From: Nematostella vectensis
Lineage: Eukaryota; Cnidaria; Anthozoa; Actiniaria; Edwardsiidae
Length of the DNA stretch: 64,000 nucleotides
Assembly (NCBI RefSeq): GCF_932526225.1
Contig: NC_064043.1
Location: 6,501,501 to 6,565,500 of the forward strand
Direction of reading: 5' to 3'
Numbering within the stretch: position 1 is the first letter of the stretch; every line of letters starts with the position of its first letter. Shown piece after piece: positions 13,036 through 42,463 of the stretch. The notes beneath the pieces were generated by a model that was not told the DNA's origin, did not search any database, and saw only the letters and a list, made by a program, of their open reading frames with translations. A program made the translations under genes and the position numbers.

Positions 13036-13290
13036 ATGGCGGACGAACCAGATAGAAGACAACAAGAAAAAAAAGCGCCTTTGGATTTGTCTCTTCTAAA
13101 GGGATTTGTAGCTGGAGTCGTGTTCTCTCACATAAATAAGAGACTTATTCTTGGGTTATTTGTAGGAGTGATTTCAGGTGCGTACATACAGCAGAATTAC
13201 GCAGGATTACCAAATGTGGAAGGGACACTGAAAGAATGGATTGATGTCGTGAAAAAGTCTACGAAAGAGTTTAAAGAGAAAAACAAATGA
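13036..13290 (+). CDS. SLC35A4-MP-like mitochondrial microprotein, single exon
   Basis: This is an 84-residue ORF. LLKGFVAGVVF, then LGLFVGVISGAYIQQNYA and PNVEGTLKEWIDVV, line up with the human microprotein made from the upstream ORF of SLC35A4 (FLKGFLAGYVV, LGFAVGTCTGIYAAQAYA, PNVEKTLRDYLQLL, from memory). Residues about 40-55 form a glycine-containing hydrophobic segment between a charged N-terminus and a Lys-rich C-terminus. The human protein is reported in the mitochondrial inner membrane; its role is unsettled. No SLC35A4-like transporter ORF follows, so here it appears to be its own gene. The start context is AAAGATGGCGGA, close to a TISU/YY1-type initiator. A poly(A) signal AATAAA is at 13543-13548. 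It lacks the coiled N-terminal segment of the human protein. Homology rests on about 50 residues. Confidence 0.8.
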   Translation: MADEPDRRQQEKKAPLDLSLLKGFVAGVVFSHINKRLILGLFVGVISGAYIQQNYAGLPNVEGTLKEWIDVVKKSTKEFKEKNK

Positions 13291-14575
13291 CAAGAACTAG
13301 CAACAGGGACTCAATCATGAAATTTTATACAATTTTCTCCCTTTTGTGGGATGTGAGACTTTGGAATGTGCAAGAATAATCCATGTTTGGTCTGATCTAA
13401 CGTTCTGTCTAAGGAACCGATGATGTTCTGATCAGTGTGGAAAAAAGAACTATTTTGTGCAAATTTTATACATAGCTTGGACTCGCCGTCGTCAAAGTAT
13501 ATTCAAGGACAGTATATTTTCATTCCCCTTGATGAAATCAACAATAAATCCAATTAATGAGCAAATCGAAATTTATCGTTTGCTTTATCGTGGCTCTTGC
13601 TTTCTATCATTGTTTACTAAAACGTTAATGTATCAAAGCCAAACAATGTCCAGTTTTCCAGAGTACAATGTTGCATGTGGTCTTTAAGAAAATTAGGGCA
13701 TAGGATAGCATGAAGAGGAAGAATGCAGAGGTTTCCATGGGAAATATTTAATAAGGAGTGCAGGGTTTCATTTTGAGTATTATCTAATTTGTTCATGTCT
13801 CCTTATATTTTTCTTAAATTTTTCAGGGGATCTCATCACATCTACAAACCTTTTTGATGTGTAAGACACTAACTACTACCTATTGGGTATAGGATAGTGA
13901 TGGGTGACAAATAATTGTTTATTTTCTGTAGAAACAAATATTTCATTTTTTGTTATAGTACCACTGCTATAAAAATGCCATAATACTGATGTTATTGTAT
14001 GAAATGTTTGCACAGGCCTTTCTATTCTCGTAATTTTAATTCTATTGAAATTGATGTTTATTAGAGGAGGAACAGGCTCCTGTGAAATGGCTGAGATAAG
14101 TTGTGACCATTTTAATATAATTAACAAAGTTAATTAAGTAATGTTCATTATTTGCTTTACCTCAGGGACTTTTCACACGCCCCAACACTGACTGAAAAAG
14201 GCACAGCCCTGATGACATTGATACCCATCTTATTATGACCTATCTTACAGTACAATGAATGTAAAATCAAAAGAATCTTGGTCTCTTGTTTGGACCCTTG
14301 GTCTGTTGTTTAAACTGACAGACACATCCAAGTACATAGAGTACCGGTTCAAGTTAGAATATACTTAAAGTAGATGAAGATACATATAGCATCCCAAATG
14401 GTTAAACTCTTGCAAACAATAAGCCAAATTATATGTACTGGGGTCACATACCCCTTGAGCCCACCCCTAGTAAAATGTCTGTGGAGTGAAAAAAGATATC
14501 AAAATACTAAAATAAACATTTGAAGGAGATTTAAAAAATAGACTATTTCTTCATTTCTACTCTAATTTGTCGTTG
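13291..14575. other. Convergent 3' regions of the microprotein gene and PRORP
   Basis: No coding sequence is supported. It should hold the 3' UTR of the + strand gene (AATAAA 13543-13548) and of PRORP on the - strand (a possible AATAAA on the minus strand at 14057-14062). Otherwise it is AT-rich and unremarkable. Confidence 0.5.
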
Positions 14576-16234
14576 CTAATCACACTTGGTTTGAATCTCA
14601 GCACAGTTCCAGGTGCCATCTGTTCGGGGAAAATGCCATCTTTTAAATGACTTTTGAACAACTGGATCAAAAAAGTTTCTGTAAAAATGTAGCCTTCCAT
14701 TCTTGCTTTCTTTGAAGGTTATCTGATTCAGCCGAACCCATTTAAGGAATTTCCAATGCAGCTCTTGGGGAAGCAAATGCCGGTGATCCCTCCATTTGTC
14801 ACCAGTGACAATGCTTGTTCTGTCATTTTCCATGCCATTGATTGCACATGCATAAAGAAGCAAGAGATCATCATTCATGTTTGTCTGTGTTACATAAACC
14901 TCACACAATCCTTTCAATGAGTTAAGAAAATCCAATGACAGGTCTTTCTCTAAGGAATGCTTGTGTAAAACCAAGAGGATAGTTTTGTTTTTTGCTGCAA
15001 AATAAGCTACCATATTCTTGATCCTTCTGTAGTTGAATCTGTGAGTGCCCCATGCCTTTCTAGCTCGCTCAAAAGCAACATTCTGTCCATCTATGATGAC
15101 ATCAAAATGATGTTTAGTTGATCTCAATACTTCCTTGAATGATACAAACTCAATGTGGCTTTTCTTACTCAGATTTAGTCTTTCCTTAATGCTAATTGGA
15201 TCCTCAAGCACATGTAACATCTCATTTTCCAAATCTTGGAAATAGTTTTCAGCGAGCTTGATCCTTAAATTAGCTTGACATTTGTTACAAAAGCCAGTCT
15301 GGTTGATTTGACAAGTTCTCCACTTCCATGATAGGACTGGGTCATTTTTAAACCATTCTTCTACGGCAGTCACTTCTGATGGGAGCTTGTTGCCTGATTT
15401 ATTTAGAAAATCAAACACCTTTGTACCAAGGGAATGAAGTTCAACTTGCTCTTCATTAGAATAGTCAAAAGAATTTAATCTGTGACTTAAATTAGTTTGA
15501 TCATTTGTATCTTTATAATTCCATGTGTCATACTTGCCAAATGATCTATCTTTGCCATCCACATTACCAAGAGGGGCTATAAAACATGCGCGAAGTAATG
15601 CATTCAGCAATTCTACGTTCAATACCAAACCAACATCTTTTTTGGAAGAGGTCTCAATATTATTCTTCCTCTCAAAAAGCTCAAATGCTTTGGATACATG
15701 CCCATATTTGGCCAATCCTATAATCACGGGGTTAAAGGACCTTGTGTGTCTTGGAAGCTGGGTGTTATCTTCTATCGAGAGTTCTGCAATTGCATGCTCC
15801 CACATCTGCCTTGCTGTATAGGAGCGTATAAGAATAGCGCGCACGCCTTCACCTATTGACACATAATTTGATTGCATAACAGCATAGAGTTTATCTAAAT
15901 CTTGATGTCTGTTAACTAGTAAACAAGAATGCATTGCTAAAGCAATCGTCTTGGTGTGGGGCACAACGTTGCGAGCTTTCGCGCATCGCATAATCTCCAA
16001 GACCTCATCGATGTTTTCTGACTGAACTGCCTTTTTCACTTGTTGGTATAATTCTAGCTGTTCACAGTCGGTAGTCCATGATGTTGATGAGCTCTGTGCA
16101 CCTCTGACAGAATATCCCAATTTGCGACAAGTCACTGGCAGCCTTATCTTATTGCACTGTATGATTCCTCTCAAAGACACTGTAAATAATATTTTTGAGC
16201 GTCTAAGACATGTATAACTCGAAAAACTAACCAT
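14576..16234 (-). CDS. PRORP: Protein-only RNase P, mitochondrial (PRORP / MRPP3), intronless
   Basis: A single 552-codon ORF encodes the metallonuclease that removes 5' leaders from mitochondrial precursor tRNAs; in animals it works with TRMT10C and HSD17B10. The first about 50 residues are basic and Ser-rich without acidic residues, as in a mitochondrial presequence. Helical PPR-like repeats cover about residues 60-240. A CNKC pair near residue 316 and WHFP...W-C near 531-545 fit the split zinc site. The NYN nuclease domain shows VIIDGQNVA (about 375-383), NMNDDLLLLY (about 452-461) and a TGDKWRDH motif (about 476-483), giving the catalytic Asp set. Length is close to human (about 580). It has no introns, unlike the human gene. 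The upstream 16235-16330 is CpG-containing and may be the promoter. Confidence 0.93.
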   Translation of the reverse strand: MVSFSSYTCLRRSKILFTVSLRGIIQCNKIRLPVTCRKLGYSVRGAQSSSTSWTTDCEQLELYQQVKKAVQSENIDEVLEIMRCAKARNVVPHTKTIALAMHSCLLVNRHQDLDKLYAVMQSNYVSIGEGVRAILIRSYTARQMWEHAIAELSIEDNTQLPRHTRSFNPVIIGLAKYGHVSKAFELFERKNNIETSSKKDVGLVLNVELLNALLRACFIAPLGNVDGKDRSFGKYDTWNYKDTNDQTNLSHRLNSFDYSNEEQVELHSLGTKVFDFLNKSGNKLPSEVTAVEEWFKNDPVLSWKWRTCQINQTGFCNKCQANLRIKLAENYFQDLENEMLHVLEDPISIKERLNLSKKSHIEFVSFKEVLRSTKHHFDVIIDGQNVAFERARKAWGTHRFNYRRIKNMVAYFAAKNKTILLVLHKHSLEKDLSLDFLNSLKGLCEVYVTQTNMNDDLLLLYACAINGMENDRTSIVTGDKWRDHRHLLPQELHWKFLKWVRLNQITFKESKNGRLHFYRNFFDPVVQKSFKRWHFPRTDGTWNCAEIQTKCD

Positions 16235-19200
16235 ATTGCTTGAAAATTCTCATTTCCAATGGAATAGTCTTGACTAGGCGTTCCACACATTCACCAGTCC
16301 CCTCTCGTCGCCAGCACCACAGGCATGGCAATATTAACTACAGGTAGGACGTCGTTTTAGCGTTTCACTTCTACCGACCTCCTACTGGCTCAGACTACGG
16401 AGGTGTCACTGTGTCATATAATTGGCGAGATGGTCCGTAATGAATAATGAGCCTTGGTATAGTACCAAGACTGCCAATTTGAATTTGCGCCGTATATGTA
16501 AAAGTGCAAAGGTAGCAAGCATGGCAAGCCTTTTAGTGGGTTTTTGTTGAAATGTATTCTGCCTAGGCGCCAGTACTCTAAGAGCCGCACTAAAAGAGGA
16601 TGCTAAAGCACACTAGCTGAAATGTTGACCGCGCAAGCTCAACCGCACAGAAAAATTGAGCGAGCAAAAAATATAAGAAATAGGAGAGTAAGGGGTTTGG
16701 GAAAAAGTAACTCTTCCCCAAACCCTTTTATTTTTGTGCGCTCACGGTTTTTTTTTTTTTTCGCGTTAACTCACGCTAACTTGCGTGAATAATTATAAAA
16801 AATAAACGAAATGACACACTCTTAAAATCGCGCGCACGAAAACAAAATGTATACACCTATTTCAATAAACGTTGTCGGTGCAAATGGTGAATGGAAATAG
16901 TAAGACAAATCGCGGCTTGTAAATATAATTAGCCCATATTATCATTCCATCATTCCATATTAGTAAGCAAACTAATCGCACAAGTTATTCATATTTTCCT
17001 GCTTTCAGTAAAATATGAGGAGTCCCTTGGTATTTTTGGATGGTGGCCAGCTCAGAATATTCCTTTTCTGGAAACACAAATATGGCGGCCTAAATGGATT
17101 ATGACGTCATCATTCAAGCCCCTCGCCTTTTACCGCCGAAAAGATATCTTTTTCGCTTTAAAAGCTTTTTCCCGTCGATTTTTGCAATTTTAGAGCAGCC
17201 AGTGTGTTAAGTCATCTTTCCAAGATATCTCGTGCAAGGCTTCGAAGCGATGGAGTAAAAATATGGAAGATGGTGAGTATTTATTCGAAGGGAATTGGAG
17301 CTCTGCAGCGACATGTTTCACCGATTTCGAACCCAAACACATGTAGTAATTTGCCAAGCTCTCTCTACAAAAATTTTCTGGGCTTAGAAAAAATTTTTCT
17401 GAGAATAAGGGGTTATGTAGCTTTCGAAATCGGTATGTCTTTATATGGGACGCGACGCCAGTTGCTGGGACGTTTGGTTTCTTTAAATGATATCGTGTTG
17501 AGCTCTGCACATCAAGGAAATAAGTTTAGGAAACAAGGGCCCTCCCTACTGTCAAGTGGACTGCTTCGTTTGATAGCTAGCCTAGCCGTATTTATTGCTA
17601 TCATTTTTTTTTTTTTTTTTTGCTTTTTCTGGCTGATTTTAAAACCAGAAATCTTATACAGCGCAGCCAAAGTTTATTATTAAATAGCTAAATTGAGTAA
17701 AAATAAAATAAAATTAGTGTGTGAGGCTGTAGTTTCAGTTGGCTCCTCTGCAATAAGTCCATCATAAATAATAAGCTACTGCACTCTATACATCAAATTG
17801 AAAAGAAACCCCTTCCTCTTTTCTAAATATAATTGTTACAATTTATTTCAGATATTGACCATGGCAAAGAAGATAAAGATAAGTAAATTTATAAGGTGGA
17901 CAGAGAGATCATTGAATTTTCTTCTTTGTATTCCACTCTTAGTGATAAAAAAACTTATTAATTTTTTTTTTTGAATATTTGTTTTATTTGTTCAAGCTAT
18001 GTGTTATTGACTATTGCACTTTTTGAAAGTATGGTTACAAACTGACCCCCAAGTTCTGTAGCACTGTCAAGAAAAAAGTGGGAACCCCCTTCGTATTTAC
18101 AAAGACAATGCTTAAAGAATGCTGCTTGGTGTAAAAATGGTATGAGATTATATGACTTTCAACGTTAATGGAGATTTGCACCCCATCCTCTGCTATGGCC
18201 CTGCCCCTGGTCCATGGACCCCTTGTTGAAATTAGGTTTTCTAGTAATAATGTTTTCTAGCGAGGGAAGGTTTTTCCTACTTTTAGTATGATCCGAGTAT
18301 AAACCAAGAGCATGGATAAAGGTTGGTTAAAAAGTTTCTATGTATTAAATCCCTAGAGCTAACACAGTATTATACTTCTGGGTTTCTTAATTCGCACTAC
18401 AACATAATATAAGACACAGCATATTGTGTATTCAAAAGGTGCAATGGGCTTTTGAAATGAGAGGGGATCTATGATTATTTCACATCACTTTTATGTATGG
18501 TGCTTGATTGTAAAAATTGTATGATTGTTTCCACAAATTGTTTCCACTTTTCTCCCATTTACTCTGACTGAAAATTTTCTACCAGAAAGAATTCAAATCA
18601 TTAGAATTCTGTTGGAGTAAAATTGTTTAGGAGAAGAATGATAAGCTCATGAAAATGATTTGTTTTCTAGACATACTGCATAATACATGTAATAAAAGGT
18701 GTTTACTTCAAAATTCGGTTGTTTCTTTAACAATAAAGCTCTAAAAAATCAAATCTACCGAGTGAAAAAACTACAACATAAGACAACGAGGAGCCCTGTC
18801 CTCGGGGGGCCCATAAGATAAATAAGGGGCCACAGGGGGCCCAAAACAAATAATATTATAACAATACATATGCTGTAAAAACATTTACAACATAACATGT
18901 GTCCACTGCATTTCTTTGGGATTGAACATTTTACCAACAGGCTTGTGTATTTTGGGGTGGCAAGTTTCCATCCTTTTTGGGTGTATGACATTTTGAGCTA
19001 TGTTGGACCATTCCATAATGCATATAACTGAATACTGCCCCCCCCCCCCCCTTTCAACCCACCCCTGGGCAATTAAGCTTCAAATCATATAAATCCTAAG
19101 CCCATTCAGCCTTTCGGCTATCAAGTCACAGCCCATTCATGCTCTAGGGACATATCAAATATTTAAATTTAAGAGTTATACAAAAGATTGGAACAAGCCA

Positions 19201-20450
19201 AGCAAAAAAAAAATCAAACTGTGTCTTCTGTTTTATTTGATATTCTGTGTACCACATGCTTTTCGCGTGTAGGAGATGAGATGATTTAAGCTTATACCAC
19301 TATTAAGTCATTAAAACAAATATGAAATACTGTATGTGTCAAGTAATTTTCTGCAGTGGCTGATCCAGGTGTGGTTCTGTGGTCCAATGGTCCAATGCTT
19401 TTTAAGCACAAAGCTATTGTAATAGTTTTCATAAATTGAACCACCTTTGAAAAATTCTAGACCCCCATTCAGCTTTTAACAGCGCATGCACAAGGCAATT
19501 TGAATACTGAATGTTCATGATCGACCGACAAACTCGGACGGGCTGCATATATATATAACTTATTGAAACTAAACACAACACACCGTAAGGCATGTATTTA
19601 TGCATGCATTATGAGCTTCGAAGGACGCAACGAAAACCATTTCCAGTACTGAGAAGTCAACTCCAGGGTCAAAAATCCATGCCTGCTTGTCCACCGTTAA
19701 GTGTGCCTTCGAATTCCAGTAAAATTACGCTTCCAAGTTGTAATTCAATCGTGATGACAATCATCCTCGCTGTCATCTATTGACTATAGCGAATCGGACT
19801 TTCCCACCGAACATAGCCATTCGAAATATGAATTTTTACCACATCTTTGCGCCCAAAGGCCTTTCTACAAGTCTTTCAAGTTTTTATACGTCTAAAACAC
19901 TACCAAAAAGCAGAAAGATATTGTTTTATGCTTTTATTCTCGTCTCTCTATGGCCGCCATGTTTTCTTTACTTAGGTCCAGCGAGTGGACCTAAGTCTTA
20001 CAATTTGATCTGTGATTGGTTGTTTCAATGTTTTGATGCCTCGAATGTCAAAACAAAAAAGTGTTTCCAGAAAAGAAAATATTCTGAGCTGGTAGCACTG
20101 CCTTTGGCAATCGCCATTTGCATTGACAACGTATTTTGAAATAGGTGTATATTTTATGATTAAATAAAAAGGCGGCTACTCTTAATCGAAACCTTGCTAA
20201 TCGCAAAACAAAACACATAAAACTAGTCGATAAATTGTTTATTTTTTATCATGTAAAAACAAGAAAGATCACCATACCTAATTTACACATCAACCTCTCT
20301 GCAAACAAATATCTCTTAGAAACAGCATCAAATAAAGTCTACAAGCTGTTCCATTTCTTTTAAGGTGACAAGATGTTACACAGTAATTAAAATATACTTC
20401 ATCCGTCTATCTTCCTATTTGAATATTCCCCCCACTGTTTAGCTGTGTGC
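16235..20450. other. Gene-poor interval between PRORP and DLD
   Basis: No convincing protein gene was found. A possible spliced transcript divergent from PRORP starts with ATGGCAATATTAACTACAG and a donor at 16344; splice-like sites follow at about 17194, 17272 and 17853. The reading frames do not settle and no homologue is recognised, so it is not called as a gene. A 159-codon ORF at 17204-17683 has no recognisable domain. A near-palindrome (GGGTTTGGG/CCCAAACCC) lies at 16693-16728 and a C-run at 19038-19051. Most of this interval may be one decayed DNA transposon. The DLD 3' UTR occupies the right end (minus-strand AATAAA at 20238-20243). Confidence 0.5.
16852..20149. mobile_element. Candidate 3.3-kb DNA transposon bounded by TACACCTATTT inverted repeats
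   Basis: The left end TACACCTATTTCAATAAACG is followed by TTGTCGGTGCAAATGG. The right end, read on the minus strand, is TACACCTATTTCAAAATACG and then TTGTCAATGCAAATGG. The match is about 80% over roughly 40 bp. Inner matching pieces include ATGGCGGCC near 17082 and its inverse near 19950. An ATGACGTCAT palindrome is at 17101-17110. The same terminal motif bounds an element at 52329-53402. No intact transposase is visible. Confidence 0.4.
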
Positions 20451-38657
<18,207 letters not shown>

Positions 38658-39494
38658 TTTTGGCGATCAAAAAGGGGTCCAAAGCCGTCAAATTATCCAG
38701 TATTGGCGAGAGTTTCTGGACTCGGAGCCCTGTAAAGTGCGAAAGAGTAACCGCTGAGTGTTTGCCGGCTCTTTAAATGACACAATCAGGCTAAAACCTT
38801 ATGTAAGATTTACAGCACTGTAGTCTGCTTGCGACCACTAGTTAGCTGGTTAGTGCACGGCATAAAATGTACTTTGCGAGAAAAGTTTATGTTATACCCA
38901 ACTAAAAATAGTGCTAATAATAATAGCAACACGGTGTCGAGTTACAGTGAAAACGAGGCAACCACTTTTTTTTCATAAGGACGTCTTATTTTTCAGTTAG
39001 CTGGGCCGTTCTTATTTTTGGGAAATTTTAAGGCTGAATAAAATATGTTCTTAAATATTCTTAAATTTTAGTGTATATAAAAATGTAAAACCTAATGAAT
39101 TATTAGGAAGAGAATTACACTAATGATCAATAGCAATAATATGGTTGATACTATAAGCACAATTTGATTCTGCATTTTAGAACATATTAGGAATAAAAAA
39201 GAACGTTTTTTTTTTCTATCTAACATACATTAAAATTTTGTAAAATCTCAGTCTGGACGTTCTTATAAATAAGGTTGTTATCAGAAAAGAGTATACTGAA
39301 AAAATCCTGCAAGCCACTTTCACAAGAAAAAATCAGCACACAAATGGACCGAAAAACCATTGAATCTTCTTACATGAGGTTATGGCCTTGATTATCTCCG
39401 CTGACCATTGTATTTACAGGTTTTAACATGGCCTTCGGGAACAGGTGTTTTTAGAATTTGGTATAATAGTCTTTCTTGATTATTTGAAGTTAAG
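38658..39494. promoter_or_regulatory. Divergent interval between DLD and TMEM187
   Basis: This 837-bp stretch separates two start codons that face away from each other, so it should hold both promoters. It is AT-rich and I see no strong CRE, CCAAT or YY1 motif. No coding sequence is supported. Confidence 0.4.
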
Positions 39495-40307
39495 ATGCTT
39501 TACGGATCGTTATTTTATGTTCTAGTACCGTTATGCTTAGCAGCATCAATTACCTTGTACGGTGTCCTGGATCGTGCGAAAGTGGAGCTGGGATTCGAGC
39601 ATTATACAGAAAAAGCTGACCCCAATTCGATGCTAAAAATGCCGGCGAACGCTCTTGTCAACTTTGGATACTTAATTTTGGGAATCTACTGGATTCTAGT
39701 TACGAAAAAGACTCAGCAAAAACTCAAAGAAGAAGCATTCTTTTATTATGTGTTCTCTTGGCTGGCTGTATTTTACAGTGCTGTCCAGTTTGGTAGAATC
39801 GTAACTCAAACCCGTGTTTTCGCCATTTTGGACCAGTGGTTGACTTTACCATTCTTTGCGTGGGTTGTGTGCTGGAATGAGTATGTTTACCGGGATTACC
39901 TTTGGCAGTCGAGTAGGTTCATGTTCATTATGAGGCTTTCTATACTTAGCTATGCTGCTGCTCTGTTTCACGACCAGGGATTCGAATTTTCTCTCGGGCT
40001 TCACATCCTTGCCGCTGTGGCATACTCCGTCCGGACACAAACTCGCATTGGTAACAAGACATCGCTCAAATACTTTGTATATGCCTGTGTTTCATGCTCA
40101 GGATTTGTCTTTCTTAAACTTGCAGATCACTACTTAGGACAGTTTGACATTTTCCAGAGATTTTCTGGACATTTCTGGTCCAAGATCGCTGACATTGGAC
40201 AGATCTATTGTGTTCTCAAGTATTTTCAAAGTCTGCGATGTTTGGAAAAAGAGAAAAAGAAACTGAATATTGGAAATGTGAACAAGTTAGTAAAAAAGAG
40301 GAAATAA
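39495..40307 (+). CDS. TMEM187: Transmembrane protein 187 (TMEM187) homologue
   Basis: A single-exon ORF of 270 codons. It shares with human TMEM187 (about 261 residues) the blocks VELGFEHYTE, MPANALVNFGY, LDQWLTLPFFAWVVCW, HDQGFEFSLGLHILAAV, SGFVFLKLADH and GHFWSKIAD. About six hydrophobic segments suggest a polytopic membrane protein: near residues 4-22, 53-70, 84-100, 112-128, 145-182 and 192-208. The C-terminus is Lys-rich. The molecular function is unknown in any animal. The human coding region is also one exon. It diverges from DLD and converges on the HCF gene; the human orthologue is next to HCFC1. Confidence 0.9.
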   Translation: MLYGSLFYVLVPLCLAASITLYGVLDRAKVELGFEHYTEKADPNSMLKMPANALVNFGYLILGIYWILVTKKTQQKLKEEAFFYYVFSWLAVFYSAVQFGRIVTQTRVFAILDQWLTLPFFAWVVCWNEYVYRDYLWQSSRFMFIMRLSILSYAAALFHDQGFEFSLGLHILAAVAYSVRTQTRIGNKTSLKYFVYACVSCSGFVFLKLADHYLGQFDIFQRFSGHFWSKIADIGQIYCVLKYFQSLRCLEKEKKKLNIGNVNKLVKKRK

Positions 40308-42463
40308 TATAAAAACTGGTTTTAGTACATTGTAGAAGTAAAGTTTAGACAGTTACTATTAGGGAGGGACCATAAAAAAGAGCATTATTTAAGCAGAGTA
40401 AATTCTTGCAATAGAAAATGTATTTTCTTCCTTGTAAAAAAAAAAGTGCATGAAAGATTGCCCATTCCCTTAAATGAGGCCATAATGTTAGTAGTCTTGG
40501 TTCTCAAGAGCATACAGGTGGTTATTATCTTTAATTTATTTTTTATGCTTTTTATTCCAGAATTTAAGGCTTTAAAGCTATACTGCAGCATAAAGACGTA
40601 TACTCACTAAGGAAATATGTATGCCAACAATAGAATGTGTGCAATAACATTTTTCCCACATAAAAAATAGCTCATACAATTCTATATATTGGCCTTGTGT
40701 GTATTTTTTAAGGGATGGGGAAAAATTTTCTGTCGAGGGACTAAAACCCTATCTGCGCAACAATTCCCCTTTAAAACCACACACTAGGCTAATATAGGAA
40801 TGCTTTATTGAGGTAACAGTCAAGACACATATTTTATTTTCCCAAAGGATCACAAGGGGCTGATTTTTATCCTGGATCGCATGTGTTCTTACCAGAGATG
40901 GCAAAAGTTAAAGCTTCTACGATCTTTAACATTTGAACAGAGATAGACTGAAAAAGAAAATTGCATGCAGCAAAAATTCTAGAGGCAGCAGGCCTTATGA
41001 ACCATTCCTTAGGAAAAGATTGCCAGAAATTTGTTTCCATGTATGTATTTTCAAAATCAGTACAATGGATAAGATTTATAACTGGATGCACATGATCAAC
41101 TAATAACAGGACATCCATCGAAGTAAATTTCAGGGGACAGAGGAGGGAGGTCAAGACGATTCTATCCTTCTTTTGTAAATTTATAAAGAAATTCCCATAT
41201 TAAGCTGGTGAGAATTTTATAACCTGCAGATTGTTGAAGGGCATTATGGGGATTGAATCAGACAGGCTTTTTGCAATAAAAACTTGTGTGCTGTATGAAT
41301 TTGCTTACTTTTACTTAAGGTATCAGATAATTGACACAAACATAGTTCTGTAAAATGCTGTTTAATGATCAACATACTCCTCTCCTATCTACAAGGTTTT
41401 GAACCTTGTGTACAAACAAGGTCCTGTCATTTTCAGACTAAAATTATACTTAAACTTCAAAATATGCTATAAACCACGAGAGAACAAGCCATTTATTGGT
41501 GAAAATGTTTGAAACTTGGTGGAAGTGTATTGCGACTGCTCATGGAAGGATAGGACAAGGGAGAATTTTGTAATGCCACAGTATTCTACAGTTATTTGTA
41601 TAGTATATCAGGTTGGGAATATGGAAATATGACCTTCACACTTAACAGATATTCATGACTTTCTACATCTAAAAAAAGACATACTTACAGGGTATAAAAA
41701 GTCAGATGAGAGTTTAGATTGGAATGCTTGCTTTTATCACTGCACAGTGTGGCTCAAGGGGAACAGCACTTTCTTTTCACTTAAAAAAGTGCACAAGAAA
41801 AATCAAGAAAACACACTGTTTCTATACATAGGAAAACAAAAGCTATACTCATGCAGCCACAGATTGAGGCTTGGCTCTTGCATTAGTAATATATTAGGTT
41901 ACTATTCTTGCTCTAAAAGGGTTTCCGATCAACCAAAACTTGTTCCCACAAAATAATAGATAAAATAGGTTGCTTATATAGCTATCTCACAACTGTACAT
42001 TCAACCACAAGGTCACTTTAAGCTCTCAATATAACCTGTCAAAGCTAGCATTTCGTATTTTTTTACAAGGAAAATATATCATACCTGCCAACTCTCCCAG
42101 TTTAGCTTGAAGTCTGAAAACCAGGAGTTTTCAGCATTTATCTCGCCCAAAAAGTGGAACTTTTCCATATATTTAATGCATACCTCCGAGGTAAACTTCT
42201 CACAACTTACCAATACAATTGATGTATATTGATGAGATGTCAATCTCATTTTTGGAGTTTTTGGGAATGGCAGATATGTGTGTTAGCAGCGAAATGGGGA
42301 AGTGGCTATAAAATCTTATTTATTTTCAAGCAAAACAAAATTGTAAGTATATTTGTTTGTTTACTGTTAGATCATACTTTGCAATCTAAGCTATAAAATA
42401 TCTCCGAATTGCCAGCTGCCCAGGTTATTTTAAAATCTTTACTGCATGGCTAAGCCACAATTA
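40308..42463. other. Convergent 3' interval between TMEM187 and HCF
   Basis: No coding sequence is supported. It holds the TMEM187 3' UTR (a possible AATAAA at about 41276) and the HCF 3' UTR (minus-strand AATAAA at 42319-42324). A segment at 42014-42085 (CTAGCATTTCGTATTTTTTT and neighbours) recurs at 43937-44012 inside HCF. A CTGCCAACTCTCCCAG segment near 42088 belongs to the repeat family at 5078 and 32087. Confidence 0.5.
42014..42085. repeat. About 72-bp repeat, copy 1
   Basis: CAAGGTCACTTTAAGCTCTC, AACCTGTCAAAGCTAGCATT and ACAAGGAAAATATAT match, with few changes, the segment at 43937-44012 in the same orientation. Confidence 0.7.

Noticed and set aside
17204-17683. 159-codon + strand ORF and a possible spliced small protein divergent from PRORP
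   Set aside because: No recognisable domain, it runs through a poly-T tract, and alternative acceptors give conflicting frames. It lies within a probable transposon.
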